Origin: Thermoclostridium sp.
GTDB lineage: Bacteria > Bacillota > Clostridia > DSM-8532
Assembly: GCA_017995215.1 (NCBI GenBank)
Contig: JAGOJH010000020.1
Coordinates: forward strand, 1-38,101
Direction of reading: 5' to 3'
Length of the DNA stretch: 38,101 bases
Position 1 is the stretch's first letter. Each line of letters starts with the position of its first letter. The translations under genes were made by a program, and so were the position numbers. Below the pieces are notes generated by a model. That model was not told the origin of the DNA, did no database searches, and was given only the letters and a program-made list of their open reading frames with translations. Shown one piece after another: positions 16,980-25,292 of this stretch.

Positions 16980-17042
16980 ATGCGTGAAATACAAAGATTT
17001 CTGAGTTCATGCAGTGAAATCAATTACATTGCATTTTCATAA
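16980..17042 (+). CDS. 20-codon leader ORF upstream of recG
   Basis: CGGAGG (16969-16974), 5 nt, then ATG 16980 encode MREIQRFLSSCSEINYIAFS and a TAA at 17040-17042. The ribosome binding site is better than that of recG itself. Its start lies inside a hairpin, CATGCATAA (16951-16959) pairing with TTATGCGTG (one G-U). It may be a translated leader peptide coupling to recG; no homology is recognised. Confidence 0.35.
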   Translation: MREIQRFLSSCSEINYIAFS

Positions 17043-17073
17043 AAAATGCGATAGACTTTTTTTAACAAAAGCA

Positions 17074-19167
17074 ATGGAAGGGTTGAACCTCTTGGACAAG
17101 GATTTGATAAACCCGATGCTGACCAACAATGTTCAGTCGGTTGCACAGGTGGGCAAGGCCCGAGCACAGAAGCTCAGCAAGCTGGGGATTCATACTATTG
17201 GTGATCTTGTCACTTACTATCCCAGGGATTATGAGGACAGAAATCTGGAAAAAAGAGTGGACGAGCTGGAAGATGGCGATGAATGCGCCGTTACCCTGCA
17301 AATCCTTTCTGATATTGTTTTAAGCCGTCCAAGGCGTTCCCTTCGCATTTACAAGACCACAGGCCGTGATGACACCGGCATTGTCACGCTCACCTGGTTC
17401 AACCAGGACTATATTAAAGATTACATCCGTAAGGGTTTGGCTTACGTTTTTTTCGGCAAAATTAAAAAACGAGGCTCCCATATCGAGATGACAAACCCCA
17501 TTTACGAGCAGGCAGAAGCCATCCGCAAAAAAACCACGGGAATTCAACCCGTTTATCCATTAACCGAAGGAATCACTCAAAGCTATCTTCGGATGATCGT
17601 CAACAATGCCCAGCAAATGGTGGGCGGGAAGCTTTCAGATATCCTTCCGGAGGAATTAAGAAAGCAGTATTCACTGGCCGAGATCAACTATTCACTGGAA
17701 AAAATTCATTTTCCACTGAATGCGGAAGAGGCAGCAAAGGCCAGAAGGCGTCTTGTTTTTGAAGAACTGCTGATGCTGCAGCTCGGGTTAATGAATATAA
17801 AAAACACACAGATCAAGGTGTCTGGAATCCGGTTTGAAAAAAAGGCCGAGATAGCACAGTTTATAAATAAGCTTCCTTTTCGGCTCACAGGTGCTCAAGC
17901 AAGGGTTTATCAGGAAATTGAAGCCGACATGACTGAAGAAAAACAAATGAACAGGCTTGTGCAGGGTGATGTGGGTTCCGGCAAAACCATTGTTGCGGTG
18001 ATGGCTATCCTGCTGGCGGCACTGAATGGCTTCCAATCGGCGTTTATGGTGCCAACTGGAATTCTTGCCGAGCAGCATTATCAAAGCATTGTCCCCCTTC
18101 TTCAGGGCTATGGGGTAAGGACTGTACTGTTAACTGGCAGTGTTTCAAAAAAAGAAAAAGAACGGATTAAGGAAAGCATCATCAATAAGGATGTTGATCT
18201 GGTCATCGGTACCCACGCCCTTTTGCAGGAGGATGTTGGCTTTTCCAACCTTGGCCTGATTGTAACCGACGAGCAGCACCGCTTTGGCGTAAAGCAAAGG
18301 GCTGTTCTTTCGGCAAAATCAAACCCGGATATCCTGGTCATGACTGCCACGCCCATCCCCAGAACCCTGGCGCTGATCCTGTATGGTGACCTGGACATCT
18401 CAATCATCGATGAACTGCCGCCCAACCGTAAGCCCATTGAAACCTATTCGGTTACCGAAGCCATGCGCCAAAGAATAAACGCCTTCATTCGCAAGAAGGT
18501 TAACGAAGGGCGACAAGCCTATATTATCTGTCCGCTTGTGGAAGAATCTGAAGCCATCGAGGCCGAGGCTGCCATGTCCCTGGCAGAAAAATTAAGGGAA
18601 ACCGATTTGAAGGGCTTATCCATCGGATTGATCCACGGGAAGATGAAGTGGAAGGAAAAAGAAAAGGTAATGCGGGAGTTCTCTGCCGGGAAGCTGAATG
18701 TATTGGTGTCTACTACCGTCGTAGAGGTTGGGGTGAATGTGCCCAACGCCAGTGTGATGGTGGTTGAAAACGCAGAAAGGTTTGGGCTCGCACAGCTGCA
18801 CCAGCTTCGTGGGCGGGTTGGCAGGGGAGAATACCAGTCCTATTGTATTCTGTTCTGCCAAAGCCAGACTGAAATTGCTAAAAAACGTATGGAGATCATG
18901 ACCACCTATTCCGACGGCTTCAAATTATCGGAAAAGGACATGGAGATTAGAGGCCCGGGGGACATCTTTGGCATTCGTCAGCATGGGCTTCCGGAGTTTA
19001 AGATCGCCAACCTTTATCAGGACATGGAAGCCCTCAAGGAAGTTCAGGCTGCAGCTGCAGACATCATCAAGCATCATAAGCTATCAGGAAGGGAAGATTA
19101 TAAGAGGCTGCAGGCTCAACTGTTAAAACAGTTCCAGCAAAAGGTGCAGCAAGTGGCGTTGAACTAA
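17074..19167 (+). CDS. recG: ATP-dependent DNA helicase RecG
   Basis: RecG remodels stalled forks and Holliday junctions. From ATG 17074 it has 697 residues, a normal length. The N-terminal wedge domain includes KARAQKLSKLGIHTIGDLVTYYPRDYEDR. The helicase core has Walker A GDVGSGKT (residues 298-305), the DExH-type DEQHRFG near residue 399 and TATPIPRTLALILYGDLD. RLVQGD and QLRGRVGRG are also typical. The start is uncertain: GTG 17014 would add an atypical basic extension, while TTG 17092 has GGAAGGG (17076-17082) at good spacing and gives a 691-residue product. The rsmD gene follows by about 25 bp, so recG-rsmD-coaD is probably an operon. Confidence 0.95.
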   Translation: MEGLNLLDKDLINPMLTNNVQSVAQVGKARAQKLSKLGIHTIGDLVTYYPRDYEDRNLEKRVDELEDGDECAVTLQILSDIVLSRPRRSLRIYKTTGRDDTGIVTLTWFNQDYIKDYIRKGLAYVFFGKIKKRGSHIEMTNPIYEQAEAIRKKTTGIQPVYPLTEGITQSYLRMIVNNAQQMVGGKLSDILPEELRKQYSLAEINYSLEKIHFPLNAEEAAKARRRLVFEELLMLQLGLMNIKNTQIKVSGIRFEKKAEIAQFINKLPFRLTGAQARVYQEIEADMTEEKQMNRLVQGDVGSGKTIVAVMAILLAALNGFQSAFMVPTGILAEQHYQSIVPLLQGYGVRTVLLTGSVSKKEKERIKESIINKDVDLVIGTHALLQEDVGFSNLGLIVTDEQHRFGVKQRAVLSAKSNPDILVMTATPIPRTLALILYGDLDISIIDELPPNRKPIETYSVTEAMRQRINAFIRKKVNEGRQAYIICPLVEESEAIEAEAAMSLAEKLRETDLKGLSIGLIHGKMKWKEKEKVMREFSAGKLNVLVSTTVVEVGVNVPNASVMVVENAERFGLAQLHQLRGRVGRGEYQSYCILFCQSQTEIAKKRMEIMTTYSDGFKLSEKDMEIRGPGDIFGIRQHGLPEFKIANLYQDMEALKEVQAAAADIIKHHKLSGREDYKRLQAQLLKQFQQKVQQVALN

Positions 19168-19192
19168 AGGTTCAAAAGACAATTTGGGAGGA

Positions 19193-19780
19193 ATGCATAT
19201 TATACGCGTGATTGCAGGGCAGGCCCGTGGGATGAAGCTGAAAACCCCCAAAGGCATGAATACAAGGCCTACAGTAGACAGGGTCAAGGAATCTTTATTC
19301 AATATTATTCAACCTTATCTTCATGGAAGCAAGGTTCTGGATTTGTTCTCCGGCACAGGAGCATTAGCGATTGAAGCTTTAAGCCGGGGAGCCATATCTG
19401 CAGTTCTTGCCGATGCGGACAGGCTAAGCTGTGAGGTTATCAGGGACAATCTGGCTCATACAGGCCTTAAAGAAAAAGCGATGGTTTATTGCCGAAAGGC
19501 TTCAGCGGTCGTGCTGGACCTGGGGCAAAATGGTGACCAGTTTGACATTGTTTTTATGGATCCCCCCTATACTCAGAATTTTATCCAAGAAACACTACAA
19601 CTTTTAGTGGATAATGATATAATAGTGGATGGAGGAATGGTTGTTGCCGAGCATCATCGACAGGAATCAGTCCCCGAAGTGCTGGGATGTCTGGTAAAAG
19701 CCAGAACACAGGCCTATGGTGACACCTGCATTTCGATCTTTGTGCGTGAAAGCAGTGCGGATATTCCAGCCGAACCCTGA
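19193..19780 (+). CDS. rsmD: 16S rRNA (guanine966-N2)-methyltransferase
   Basis: RsmD methylates 16S rRNA during 30S assembly using AdoMet. Visible marks are VIAGQARGMKLKTP and TRPTVDRVKESLFNII at the N-terminus, the AdoMet motif VLDLFSGTGALAIEALSRGA, and the catalytic DPPY in VFMDPPYTQNF. The start is unclear: GGGAGG (19186-19191) is only 1 nt from ATG 19193, too close for normal initiation, and TTG 19184 overlaps it. An ATT at 19199 would have 7-nt spacing and yield the common short N-terminus. I list ATG 19193 (195 residues). Order rsmD-coaD-ylbJ matches Bacillus ylbH-ylbI-ylbJ, apart from the inversion of ylbJ. Confidence 0.93.
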   Translation: MHIIRVIAGQARGMKLKTPKGMNTRPTVDRVKESLFNIIQPYLHGSKVLDLFSGTGALAIEALSRGAISAVLADADRLSCEVIRDNLAHTGLKEKAMVYCRKASAVVLDLGQNGDQFDIVFMDPPYTQNFIQETLQLLVDNDIIVDGGMVVAEHHRQESVPEVLGCLVKARTQAYGDTCISIFVRESSADIPAEP

Positions 19781-19914
19781 TGTTTCCTCCCCAGCCAGTG
19801 TTTCAGCCTTTACGCAGGGTGTATGAACTTTTACTGGCAGGCTTCTGGTTGAAGCATTGGGCTGGACACAAAAGAGAAACGTTTTTCCGAACAATCGGAA
19901 GGAGATGATCATTC

Positions 19915-20397
19915 TTGCGGATATTTGTGTATCCCGGCAGTTTTGATCCTGTTACCAACGGGCATCTGGATATTATCGACAGAGCCTCCAGGATATGTGA
20001 TGCCCTTGTGGTGGCGGTATTGGTAAACCGCACCAAAACACCTGTTTTTTCAATGGAAGAGCGTATCTCATTTCTGAATGAGGTACTGGGTGACTGCCCC
20101 AATATTCAGGTTCTTCCATTTTCAGGTCTTCTTGTAGATTTTATGAAGGAACAGAAGGCTACCACAGTCATTAAAGGCCTTAGAGCAGTTTCAGACTTTG
20201 AATATGAGTTTCAGATGGCTTTGTTAAATAAAAGCCTGAACCCTGAAATTGAAACACTTTTTATGATGACCAATATCCATTATTCTTATCTCAGCTCCAG
20301 CGCGGTCAGGGAGCTTGCAAGCTATGGCGGCAACATTCGCGATTTGGTTCCAGAGGTGATCGCGGATAAAATATACAATAAATACAAATTGAAATAA
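19915..20397 (+). CDS. coaD: phosphopantetheine adenylyltransferase
   Basis: CoaD transfers AMP from ATP to 4'-phosphopantetheine, the penultimate step of coenzyme A synthesis. It has 160 residues, a normal length. The nucleotidyltransferase motif is [14 protein letters not shown] near the N-terminus, and the second motif is [14 protein letters not shown] (ISSTxVR-like). It starts at TTG 19915 with AAGGAG (19899-19904) upstream; no in-frame ATG is available. The hairpin TTCCGA/TCGGAA (19885-19900) touches the ribosome binding site and could modulate it. A terminator follows at 20437-20459. Confidence 0.96.
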   Translation: MRIFVYPGSFDPVTNGHLDIIDRASRICDALVVAVLVNRTKTPVFSMEERISFLNEVLGDCPNIQVLPFSGLLVDFMKEQKATTVIKGLRAVSDFEYEFQMALLNKSLNPEIETLFMMTNIHYSYLSSSAVRELASYGGNIRDLVPEVIADKIYNKYKLK

Positions 20398-20436
20398 CCC
20401 GTAAGCTCCATACGAAAAAACGCATGCGTTTTGTCC

Positions 20437-20459
20437 CGGAGAAAAGCTCCGTGTTTTTT
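20437..20459 (+). terminator. Rho-independent terminator after coaD
   Basis: The stem CGGAG (20437-20441) / CTCCG (20447-20451) is followed by TG and T-rich sequence. A perfect 16-bp palindrome (AAAACGCATGCGTTTT, 20417-20432) lies just before it. Confidence 0.7.
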
Positions 20460-20501
20460 ACACGAAAAACAAGCCCATGAATTTTACCAGGGGGAAAAGG
20501 A

Positions 20502-20939
20502 ATGGAAATTTTAGCTGTTTTGGAAACACTGGAAGATGCCATCGAAAAAGCGATATCCTTGCCGCTTACCGGGAAATGCCTGGTGAACCGGGAAGAGGTT
20601 CTGGAAATCCTTCAGGACATCCGCCTGAAGCTTCCCGATGATATGAAACAGGCAAAATGGGTCAGCGAGGAGCGATCGCGCATCCTTGCCGAAGCCCAGC
20701 AGGAAGCAGATAACATTGTAAACGGAGCAGAGGGAAAAATTGCGTCGATGGTTGATGAACATGAAATCTGCCGAAAAGCGTACGAACAGGCAGAGGTCAT
20801 CATCACAAACGCCAAGAAAAATGCGCGTGAAATCCGTTTGGGCACCAGAGAGTATGCCGACAACATCCTGAACAAGGTGGAAGAAATTCTGGAGGATACA
20901 CTGGATGTCATCAAGGTGAACCGCAACGAATTGAAATAA
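20502..20939 (+). CDS. coiled-coil protein, V-ATPase subunit H-like, unknown function
   Basis: The product has 145 residues, highly charged and mostly alpha-helical, with Ala/Glu/Lys-rich heptad-like sequence (ILAEAQQEADNIVNGAEGKI, then EQAEVIITNAKKNAREIR). Such clostridial proteins near coaD and ylbJ are often annotated as ATPase or DivIVA-like; the coiled coil explains the similarity, and I see no ATP-binding motif. There is no signal peptide or membrane segment. AAAGGA precedes the ATG. The gene ends one base before the stop of convergent ylbJ, with no terminator between them. Confidence 0.8.
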   Translation: MEILAVLETLEDAIEKAISLPLTGKCLVNREEVLEILQDIRLKLPDDMKQAKWVSEERSRILAEAQQEADNIVNGAEGKIASMVDEHEICRKAYEQAEVIITNAKKNAREIRLGTREYADNILNKVEEILEDTLDVIKVNRNELK

Positions 20940-20940
20940 T

Positions 20941-22077
20941 TCAATCCTGCCGTTTTCGGGCTGGTTGTTTGCGAATCAGGATGATCATGCAGGCAATCAG
21001 CACGAGGATATATATCGTTATCAGAATGTTTACGGGCACCTCTCCAAACGGAGCTGAAGCATTTGTCATGACGGGAATGGTTCCGTTCGCTAGAAAAAGG
21101 CCCGTATAAACCATAGCCAGCACTCCATGGGTCAGCTTTCCCCAAAAGTATTGTTTCAGCTTTAAATCTGCCGGGCAAAGGCCTGTTACCTGCGTATGCA
21201 CCGAAAAGCCTCCAAAACCGCAAAGAAATGACGTCAACAATACTTTCAGATAATGCGGTATTCCGTTGGATGCGCTTAATAAATACAGCCCATAAGTGAC
21301 TTCAAGGCTTCCTGCCACAAACACCTTCAGGCCTTCTGCCAGCACATTGGCCTGACGGGATGCGGACAAATTACCCAGTATCATGAAAAGCCCTGCTGTT
21401 TCAAGGGCTTGAACCAATACCGCAAAAAATATGATGGTTCCGCAGATCTGCAGTAACACCTTCATCGCATCAAGAATTGCATCGGTAAGCATATGACCGC
21501 TTATTGCCACCCGCGTTTCCGCCCGGGCGATCTTTTCTGCTTCGTTACCACACCCTTTTAACCTGGAAATCAATCCATATGCAATTCCAACGCTGATACT
21601 GGCCAGAAGGTGGCAAACCAGAAGCACAATGCCCAGCTTTGGGCTTTTAAAAAAGCCCGTTCCCACTGCCCCTACAATAAACAATGGTCCTGAGTTGTTA
21701 CAAAAAGCGAGAAGCCGTTGGGCTTCATTTTTTGTCAATAATCCGTTTTCATACAGATCCGCCGTGTATTTCGCACCCGCAGGATAGCCGCTGAACCATC
21801 CGGTTATCAGCGGAAAGGCAGCCTGTCCCGGAAGATTGAAAAGGGGCTTCACAAAGGGCTTGAAAAGCCTGCTTATGGCATGGATGGCACCTGTCTTCAG
21901 TATCAGCCTTGAAATCACGAAGAACGGAAGCAAGGAAGGAATGATGATATTCAGACATAGATCCACAGCTTTTTTACCGGAGAGCAGCACATTTTCCGGA
22001 TCGACCAGCAGCAGCGCAAAAAAACCCAGCAACAATGCTGCCATCAGGCAGGTACGTGCGCTTTTTAATTTTATCAT
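20941..22077 (-). CDS. ylbJ: sporulation integral membrane protein YlbJ
   Basis: A 378-residue membrane protein with about eight hydrophobic segments. The nucleoside-recognition (Gate) type repeats are clear: PSLLPFFVISRLIL and GWFSGYPAGAKYTADL in the first half, and LTSFLCGFGGFSVHTQV in the second. This is the YlbJ pattern; the B. subtilis protein is expressed in the mother cell and needed for spore cortex formation. AGGAGAA precedes ATG 22077. The neighbour coaD is conserved with Bacillus, but here ylbJ is on the opposite strand. It supports a sporulating ancestry. Confidence 0.93.
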   Translation of the reverse strand: MIKLKSARTCLMAALLLGFFALLLVDPENVLLSGKKAVDLCLNIIIPSLLPFFVISRLILKTGAIHAISRLFKPFVKPLFNLPGQAAFPLITGWFSGYPAGAKYTADLYENGLLTKNEAQRLLAFCNNSGPLFIVGAVGTGFFKSPKLGIVLLVCHLLASISVGIAYGLISRLKGCGNEAEKIARAETRVAISGHMLTDAILDAMKVLLQICGTIIFFAVLVQALETAGLFMILGNLSASRQANVLAEGLKVFVAGSLEVTYGLYLLSASNGIPHYLKVLLTSFLCGFGGFSVHTQVTGLCPADLKLKQYFWGKLTHGVLAMVYTGLFLANGTIPVMTNASAPFGEVPVNILITIYILVLIACMIILIRKQPARKRQD

Positions 22078-22237
22078 AGCATTTCTCCTGAATGGGTTGG
22101 TTTTCCGCTAAACAAAGCAACGGCTTGCTTCATTCCCGATATATTACTATATGGCACCGAATAGAATATAATAACCACAGTGACTGCAGCCATCGAAGCG
22201 TTTTTCATGTACCGCAGTATGCAGCATAGCTGCGATA

Positions 22238-22246
22238 TGATATAAT
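22238..22246 (+). promoter_or_regulatory. extended -10 promoter for the Asp23-DUF5685-DnaJ cluster
   Basis: TGATATAAT (22238-22246) has a poor -35 (TATGCA 22218-22223). The leader holds the perfect palindrome GCAGCAATTGCTGC (22260-22273). Confidence 0.55.
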
Positions 22247-22353
22247 AGAGGACATGTTGGCAGCAATTGCTGCGTGTAAATACTATCCCGCAATAACCGC
22301 ATACTCCTGGAATTCATCAGGCCGTTGGCGGTTAAGGTAGAATGGAGGTTGTC

Positions 22354-22818
22354 ATGTCTGAGCCAAAGAACGCCAATAAGGCTGCTAATCAGCCTGAACA
22401 GGAAAAAGAACAGTTCATTACCGAAAGGGAAGAAATGGGTGAAATCCGTATTTCCAGCGAGGTTGTATCGGTAATAGCCAGTAATGCGGCGATGGAGGTT
22501 GAAGGCATAGCAAGCCTTGGCGGGGGAATTGCCGGGAACATTTCCCAGGTTCTCGGAAGGAAAAGCCCATTTCGAGGGCTTAAAGTAGAAGTCACTGAAA
22601 ACCGCGAGGTGAATCTGGATCTGCACATTGTTGTGGAGTATGGGGCGCGTATTCCTGATGTTGCCTGGAAGATCCAGGAGCGTATCAAGCACAATGTCGA
22701 GCTGATGACGGGGCTTCATGTGCAGGAAATCAATATTCATGTGCAGGGGGTCAGCTTCGATAAGGATTCTAAAAAAACGGAACCTTCTGCCTCCGCCGAC
22801 GATTTGAATCAGGAATAA
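22354..22818 (+). CDS. Asp23/Gls24 family envelope stress response protein
   Basis: The protein has 154 residues from ATG 22354, which has GGAGG (22344-22348) 5 nt upstream; ATG 22342 lies on top of that site and is rejected. The family signature is GEIRISSEVVSVIASNAAMEVEGIASLG and VVEYGARIPDVAWKIQERIKHNVELMTG. A Gln/Glu/Lys-rich, probably disordered N-terminus precedes the domain. Asp23 family proteins are membrane-associated envelope-stress proteins in staphylococci. The DUF5685 gene follows by 12 bp. Confidence 0.92.
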   Translation: MSEPKNANKAANQPEQEKEQFITEREEMGEIRISSEVVSVIASNAAMEVEGIASLGGGIAGNISQVLGRKSPFRGLKVEVTENREVNLDLHIVVEYGARIPDVAWKIQERIKHNVELMTGLHVQEINIHVQGVSFDKDSKKTEPSASADDLNQE

Positions 22819-22830
22819 AGCGGGGGACAT

Positions 22831-23712
22831 ATGTTCGGATACATCACACCGGATAAGCCGGAATTGAAAATGTGGGAGTATGAAGTGTTCCGGGGCTATT
22901 ATTGCGGTGTGTGCAAGGCCATTGCAAAACAGGCCGGGCATGCGGGTCGGGTTATTTTAAGCTATGATACGGCTTTTTTGGCATTGCTTCTCGATTCTCT
23001 GCAGCCCGAGCCGATTCAGGGCAACCGGAAAAGATGCTTTGTCCACCCTGTGAGCAAGAGGCTGATGATAACCGATAATGCTGCTGTAGCATATGCATCA
23101 GACATAAATATTCTGCTTGCGTACTATAACCTGAGGGATAAGTGGCAGGATGAGAAAAACCTGGTCGGGCCTGCCGGAATGCTTGTGTTGCATAAAGGCT
23201 TCAACCGGGTTAAAAAAAAGTATCCCGGGCTGGCTCAGGACATTCATCACGAACTTATCAACCTTCAAAAGCTGGAGCAGCAGAAATGTGAACAGGTTGA
23301 TGAGGCAAGCGAACCCTTTGCGGGGATCATGAAGGCTGTTTTTGGGTTTTATACCAAAGACAAAGCGATGAAGGAAGCCTTGGAATGGATAGGTTTCAAT
23401 CTTGGCAAATGGGTTTATTTGTTGGATGCATATGACGATATTGAGGATAATATAAAAAGCGGATCCTACAATCCGTTGTTAACGCAATTTCAATACGAAA
23501 AAAAAGAAGATATTCAATCCTTCAAAAACAGGATCAGGGAGAAAACAGAGTTTATTTTGGTCTACTCGCTCAGCGAAATGGAAAAGGCCTTCTCCTTGCT
23601 GGACCTTCAAAAAAATCAGGGAATACTAGAAAATATTGTTTATCAGGGGCTTCTGGTGAGGACCAGGAGTGTGTTGGAGATAGGAGCAGGTTGTCATGAG
23701 AAATCCATATGA
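22831..23712 (+). CDS. DUF5685 family protein
   Basis: A 293-residue protein, mostly helical, without signal peptide. N-terminal marks are [18 protein letters not shown] and [17 protein letters not shown] (a CxxC pair). A second conserved region near residues 195-218 reads [21 protein letters not shown]. The DDIED acidic cluster in a helical protein recalls the metal-binding motif of isoprenoid synthases, but that is only a visual resemblance. GGGGG lies before the ATG. Its 3' end overlaps the next gene by 17 bp, so it is translated with the J-protein, a pairing I recall from other clostridia. Function unknown. Confidence 0.85.
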   Translation: MFGYITPDKPELKMWEYEVFRGYYCGVCKAIAKQAGHAGRVILSYDTAFLALLLDSLQPEPIQGNRKRCFVHPVSKRLMITDNAAVAYASDINILLAYYNLRDKWQDEKNLVGPAGMLVLHKGFNRVKKKYPGLAQDIHHELINLQKLEQQKCEQVDEASEPFAGIMKAVFGFYTKDKAMKEALEWIGFNLGKWVYLLDAYDDIEDNIKSGSYNPLLTQFQYEKKEDIQSFKNRIREKTEFILVYSLSEMEKAFSLLDLQKNQGILENIVYQGLLVRTRSVLEIGAGCHEKSI

Positions 23713-24439
23713 AGTATTGGGAGTGAAAGATGGTGCAAGTATAGAGGAAATCAAAAAGGCCTACCGGGAGCTTGTTAAAAAATATCATCCTGACAGGTAC
23801 ATGGATAATCCTCTTTCAGATTTGGCTGAAGAAAAGCTTCGTGAAGTAAATGAAGCTTATGATACGCTGATTAAAAACGGTGGGAACGCTTATTCCCAAC
23901 AGCAAAGCTCCTATCAACAGCAACAGCGCCAACAGCAACAGCGTCAACAACAATACCAGCAGCAGCAACAACAGCAGCAACAACAACAACAGCAGCAACA
24001 ATATCAGTATCAGCAACAGCAAAGGCAAAACACCGGTTCACAAACGAATTATGGGTATGCTGATGAAAACCAGATGTATTATCAGATAAAAATGATGATC
24101 CAGAACGGGAACTTCCTGCAAGCTCAGCAAATGCTCGATTCAATCCAAAACAAGGGCTCTCAGTGGAATTATCTTCAGGGGTTGCTGTTTTTAAGGCGTG
24201 GCTGGTATGACAGAGCCAATGTGCTTTTACGCAAAGCAGTCGATATGGAACCCAACAACATGGAATACAGGGATACATTAAGCCGTGTAAGCAACCAGTA
24301 TAAAGTGTATCAGCACAATCCCCGGTTCTATAGGGGCGGGTACCGCCGGGATCCCGACATGTGCCAGATATGCGGTAGTTTGTGGTGTGCCGACAGTCTG
24401 TGTGAATGCTGTGGTGGTGACTTAATCGGCTGCTGTTAG
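23696..24439 (+). CDS. J-domain protein with polyglutamine linker and cysteine-rich tail
   Basis: The 247-residue protein has a DnaJ domain in residues 1-65 with the HPD motif at 31-33, so it should stimulate an Hsp70 (DnaK). Residues 68-111 are almost all Gln, Tyr and Arg with an uninterrupted run of 15 Gln. A TPR-like helical part follows ([11 protein letters not shown], then [20 protein letters not shown]). The last 30 residues hold eight cysteines ([21 protein letters not shown]), probably binding zinc. It lacks the Gly/Phe and CXXCXGXG zinc finger of DnaJ itself. The start at ATG 23696 lies inside the DUF5685 gene. The client is unknown. Confidence 0.9.
   Translation: MRNPYEVLGVKDGASIEEIKKAYRELVKKYHPDRYMDNPLSDLAEEKLREVNEAYDTLIKNGGNAYSQQQSSYQQQQRQQQQRQQQYQQQQQQQQQQQQQQQYQYQQQQRQNTGSQTNYGYADENQMYYQIKMMIQNGNFLQAQQMLDSIQNKGSQWNYLQGLLFLRRGWYDRANVLLRKAVDMEPNNMEYRDTLSRVSNQYKVYQHNPRFYRGGYRRDPDMCQICGSLWCADSLCECCGGDLIGCC
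23897..24028 (+). repeat. CAG/CAA codon repeat encoding polyglutamine
   Basis: This is a 132-bp tract of mixed CAA and CAG codons broken by a few Tyr, Arg and Ser codons. Because units are triplets, slippage would change linker length without shifting frame. The antisense strand shows a spurious polyleucine frame. Confidence 0.92.
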
Positions 24440-24541
24440 TCAAGCGCCGGGGAATTTGCCTGCCGCATATGAGTACCCATTGGAACAGTGTCGCGGTAAT
24501 CCAGTCGCTGGAATGAAAGTATGGATTCACATGGGAGAAGC

Positions 24542-25090
24542 ATGGAAAAATCGAGCAAGCTACATTCAAAAAAAATCGCACTTGCAGGAATATTAACAGC
24601 CCTGGGGGCTGCGGCACTTTTTCTTGAAAACCTTATTCCCACCGGAAAGCTGGGTTTTTATGTTCTTGCCGGTTTTATTTTATCGGTGGTGATCATGGAA
24701 TGCGGTTTTTCTTTTGGCTGGCTCAGCTATGTGGCAGTCAGCACAATTGCCTTTCTGCTGGTGCCTGAAAAAACCGCAGTGCTCCCCTATGTTCTTTTTT
24801 TCGGTATTTATTCCCTGGTGAAAAGTCATATCGAGCAAATCAACAAGTTAATTATCGAGTGGGTTCTGAAGTTCGCGTTTTTTAGTTTATCTCTGTTCTT
24901 CATGTGGAATATTGCTGTACAGGTGTTGGATCTGATTCCGCCAAAGCTTGTTCAGTCTCTTCCTGTTTATGGGGTGGTTCTTGTCCTGCAGGCAGCATTC
25001 TTTACCTTTGATTGGATTTTTACCTTCTTTACTCAATACTATATAAACAAAATATCTTCTAAAATTCACAGCACAGATTCCGCACTATAG
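24542..25090 (+). CDS. small polytopic membrane protein of unknown function
   Basis: From ATG 24542 the product has 182 residues; GGGAGA at 24533-24538 is the ribosome binding site and overlaps the frame of an earlier ATG at 24521. A basic N-terminus (KSSKLHSKK) is followed by about five hydrophobic segments, such as ALAGILTALGAAALFL and LGFYVLAGFILSVVIMECGF. The opening resembles substrate-binding S components of ECF transporters, but no known S-component motif is visible. It lies 100 bp after the J-protein gene and may share its transcript. Confidence 0.75.
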   Translation: MEKSSKLHSKKIALAGILTALGAAALFLENLIPTGKLGFYVLAGFILSVVIMECGFSFGWLSYVAVSTIAFLLVPEKTAVLPYVLFFGIYSLVKSHIEQINKLIIEWVLKFAFFSLSLFFMWNIAVQVLDLIPPKLVQSLPVYGVVLVLQAAFFTFDWIFTFFTQYYINKISSKIHSTDSAL

Positions 25091-25092
25091 CC

Positions 25093-25289
25093 AGCTTCTC
25101 TTACAGTGCCAGGGTGCCTGCCGCCATGGTAAAGCTTCCTTTCTCAGTGCCAGAGTTTCTACTGCCATAGCAAAGCTTCCTCCTCCATACCACAATTTCT
25201 GCCCCATAACGAAGCTTCCTCTTTCAGCACCCCAGTTTCTGCCACTATTGCAAAGCTTCCCACTTTAGCGATAGTCTCATTGCTCTAGA
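25093..25289. repeat. degenerate tandem repeat, about 40-bp unit, 4-5 copies
   Basis: Units begin with AGCTTC at 25093, 25133, 25174, 25213 and 25254 (lengths 40, 41, 39, 41 and about 36). The approximate unit is AGCTTCCT, C/T-rich, then AGTGCCAGAGTTTCTG and CCATAGCAA. They are directly adjacent with no spacers, so this is a minisatellite, not a CRISPR. Variable unit length excludes a conserved reading frame. On the minus strand several units read like a ribosome binding site plus ATG (GGAAGCTTTGCTATGGC). It occupies the gap between the membrane protein and amidase genes. Confidence 0.85.
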
Positions 25290-25292
25290 ACC

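Noticed and set aside
23816..24028. A polyleucine membrane protein on the minus strand
   Set aside because: It is the antisense reading of the CAG/CAA glutamine tract.
25093..25289. A CRISPR array
   Set aside because: Units are contiguous, degenerate and of variable length, with no unique spacers and no cas genes nearby.
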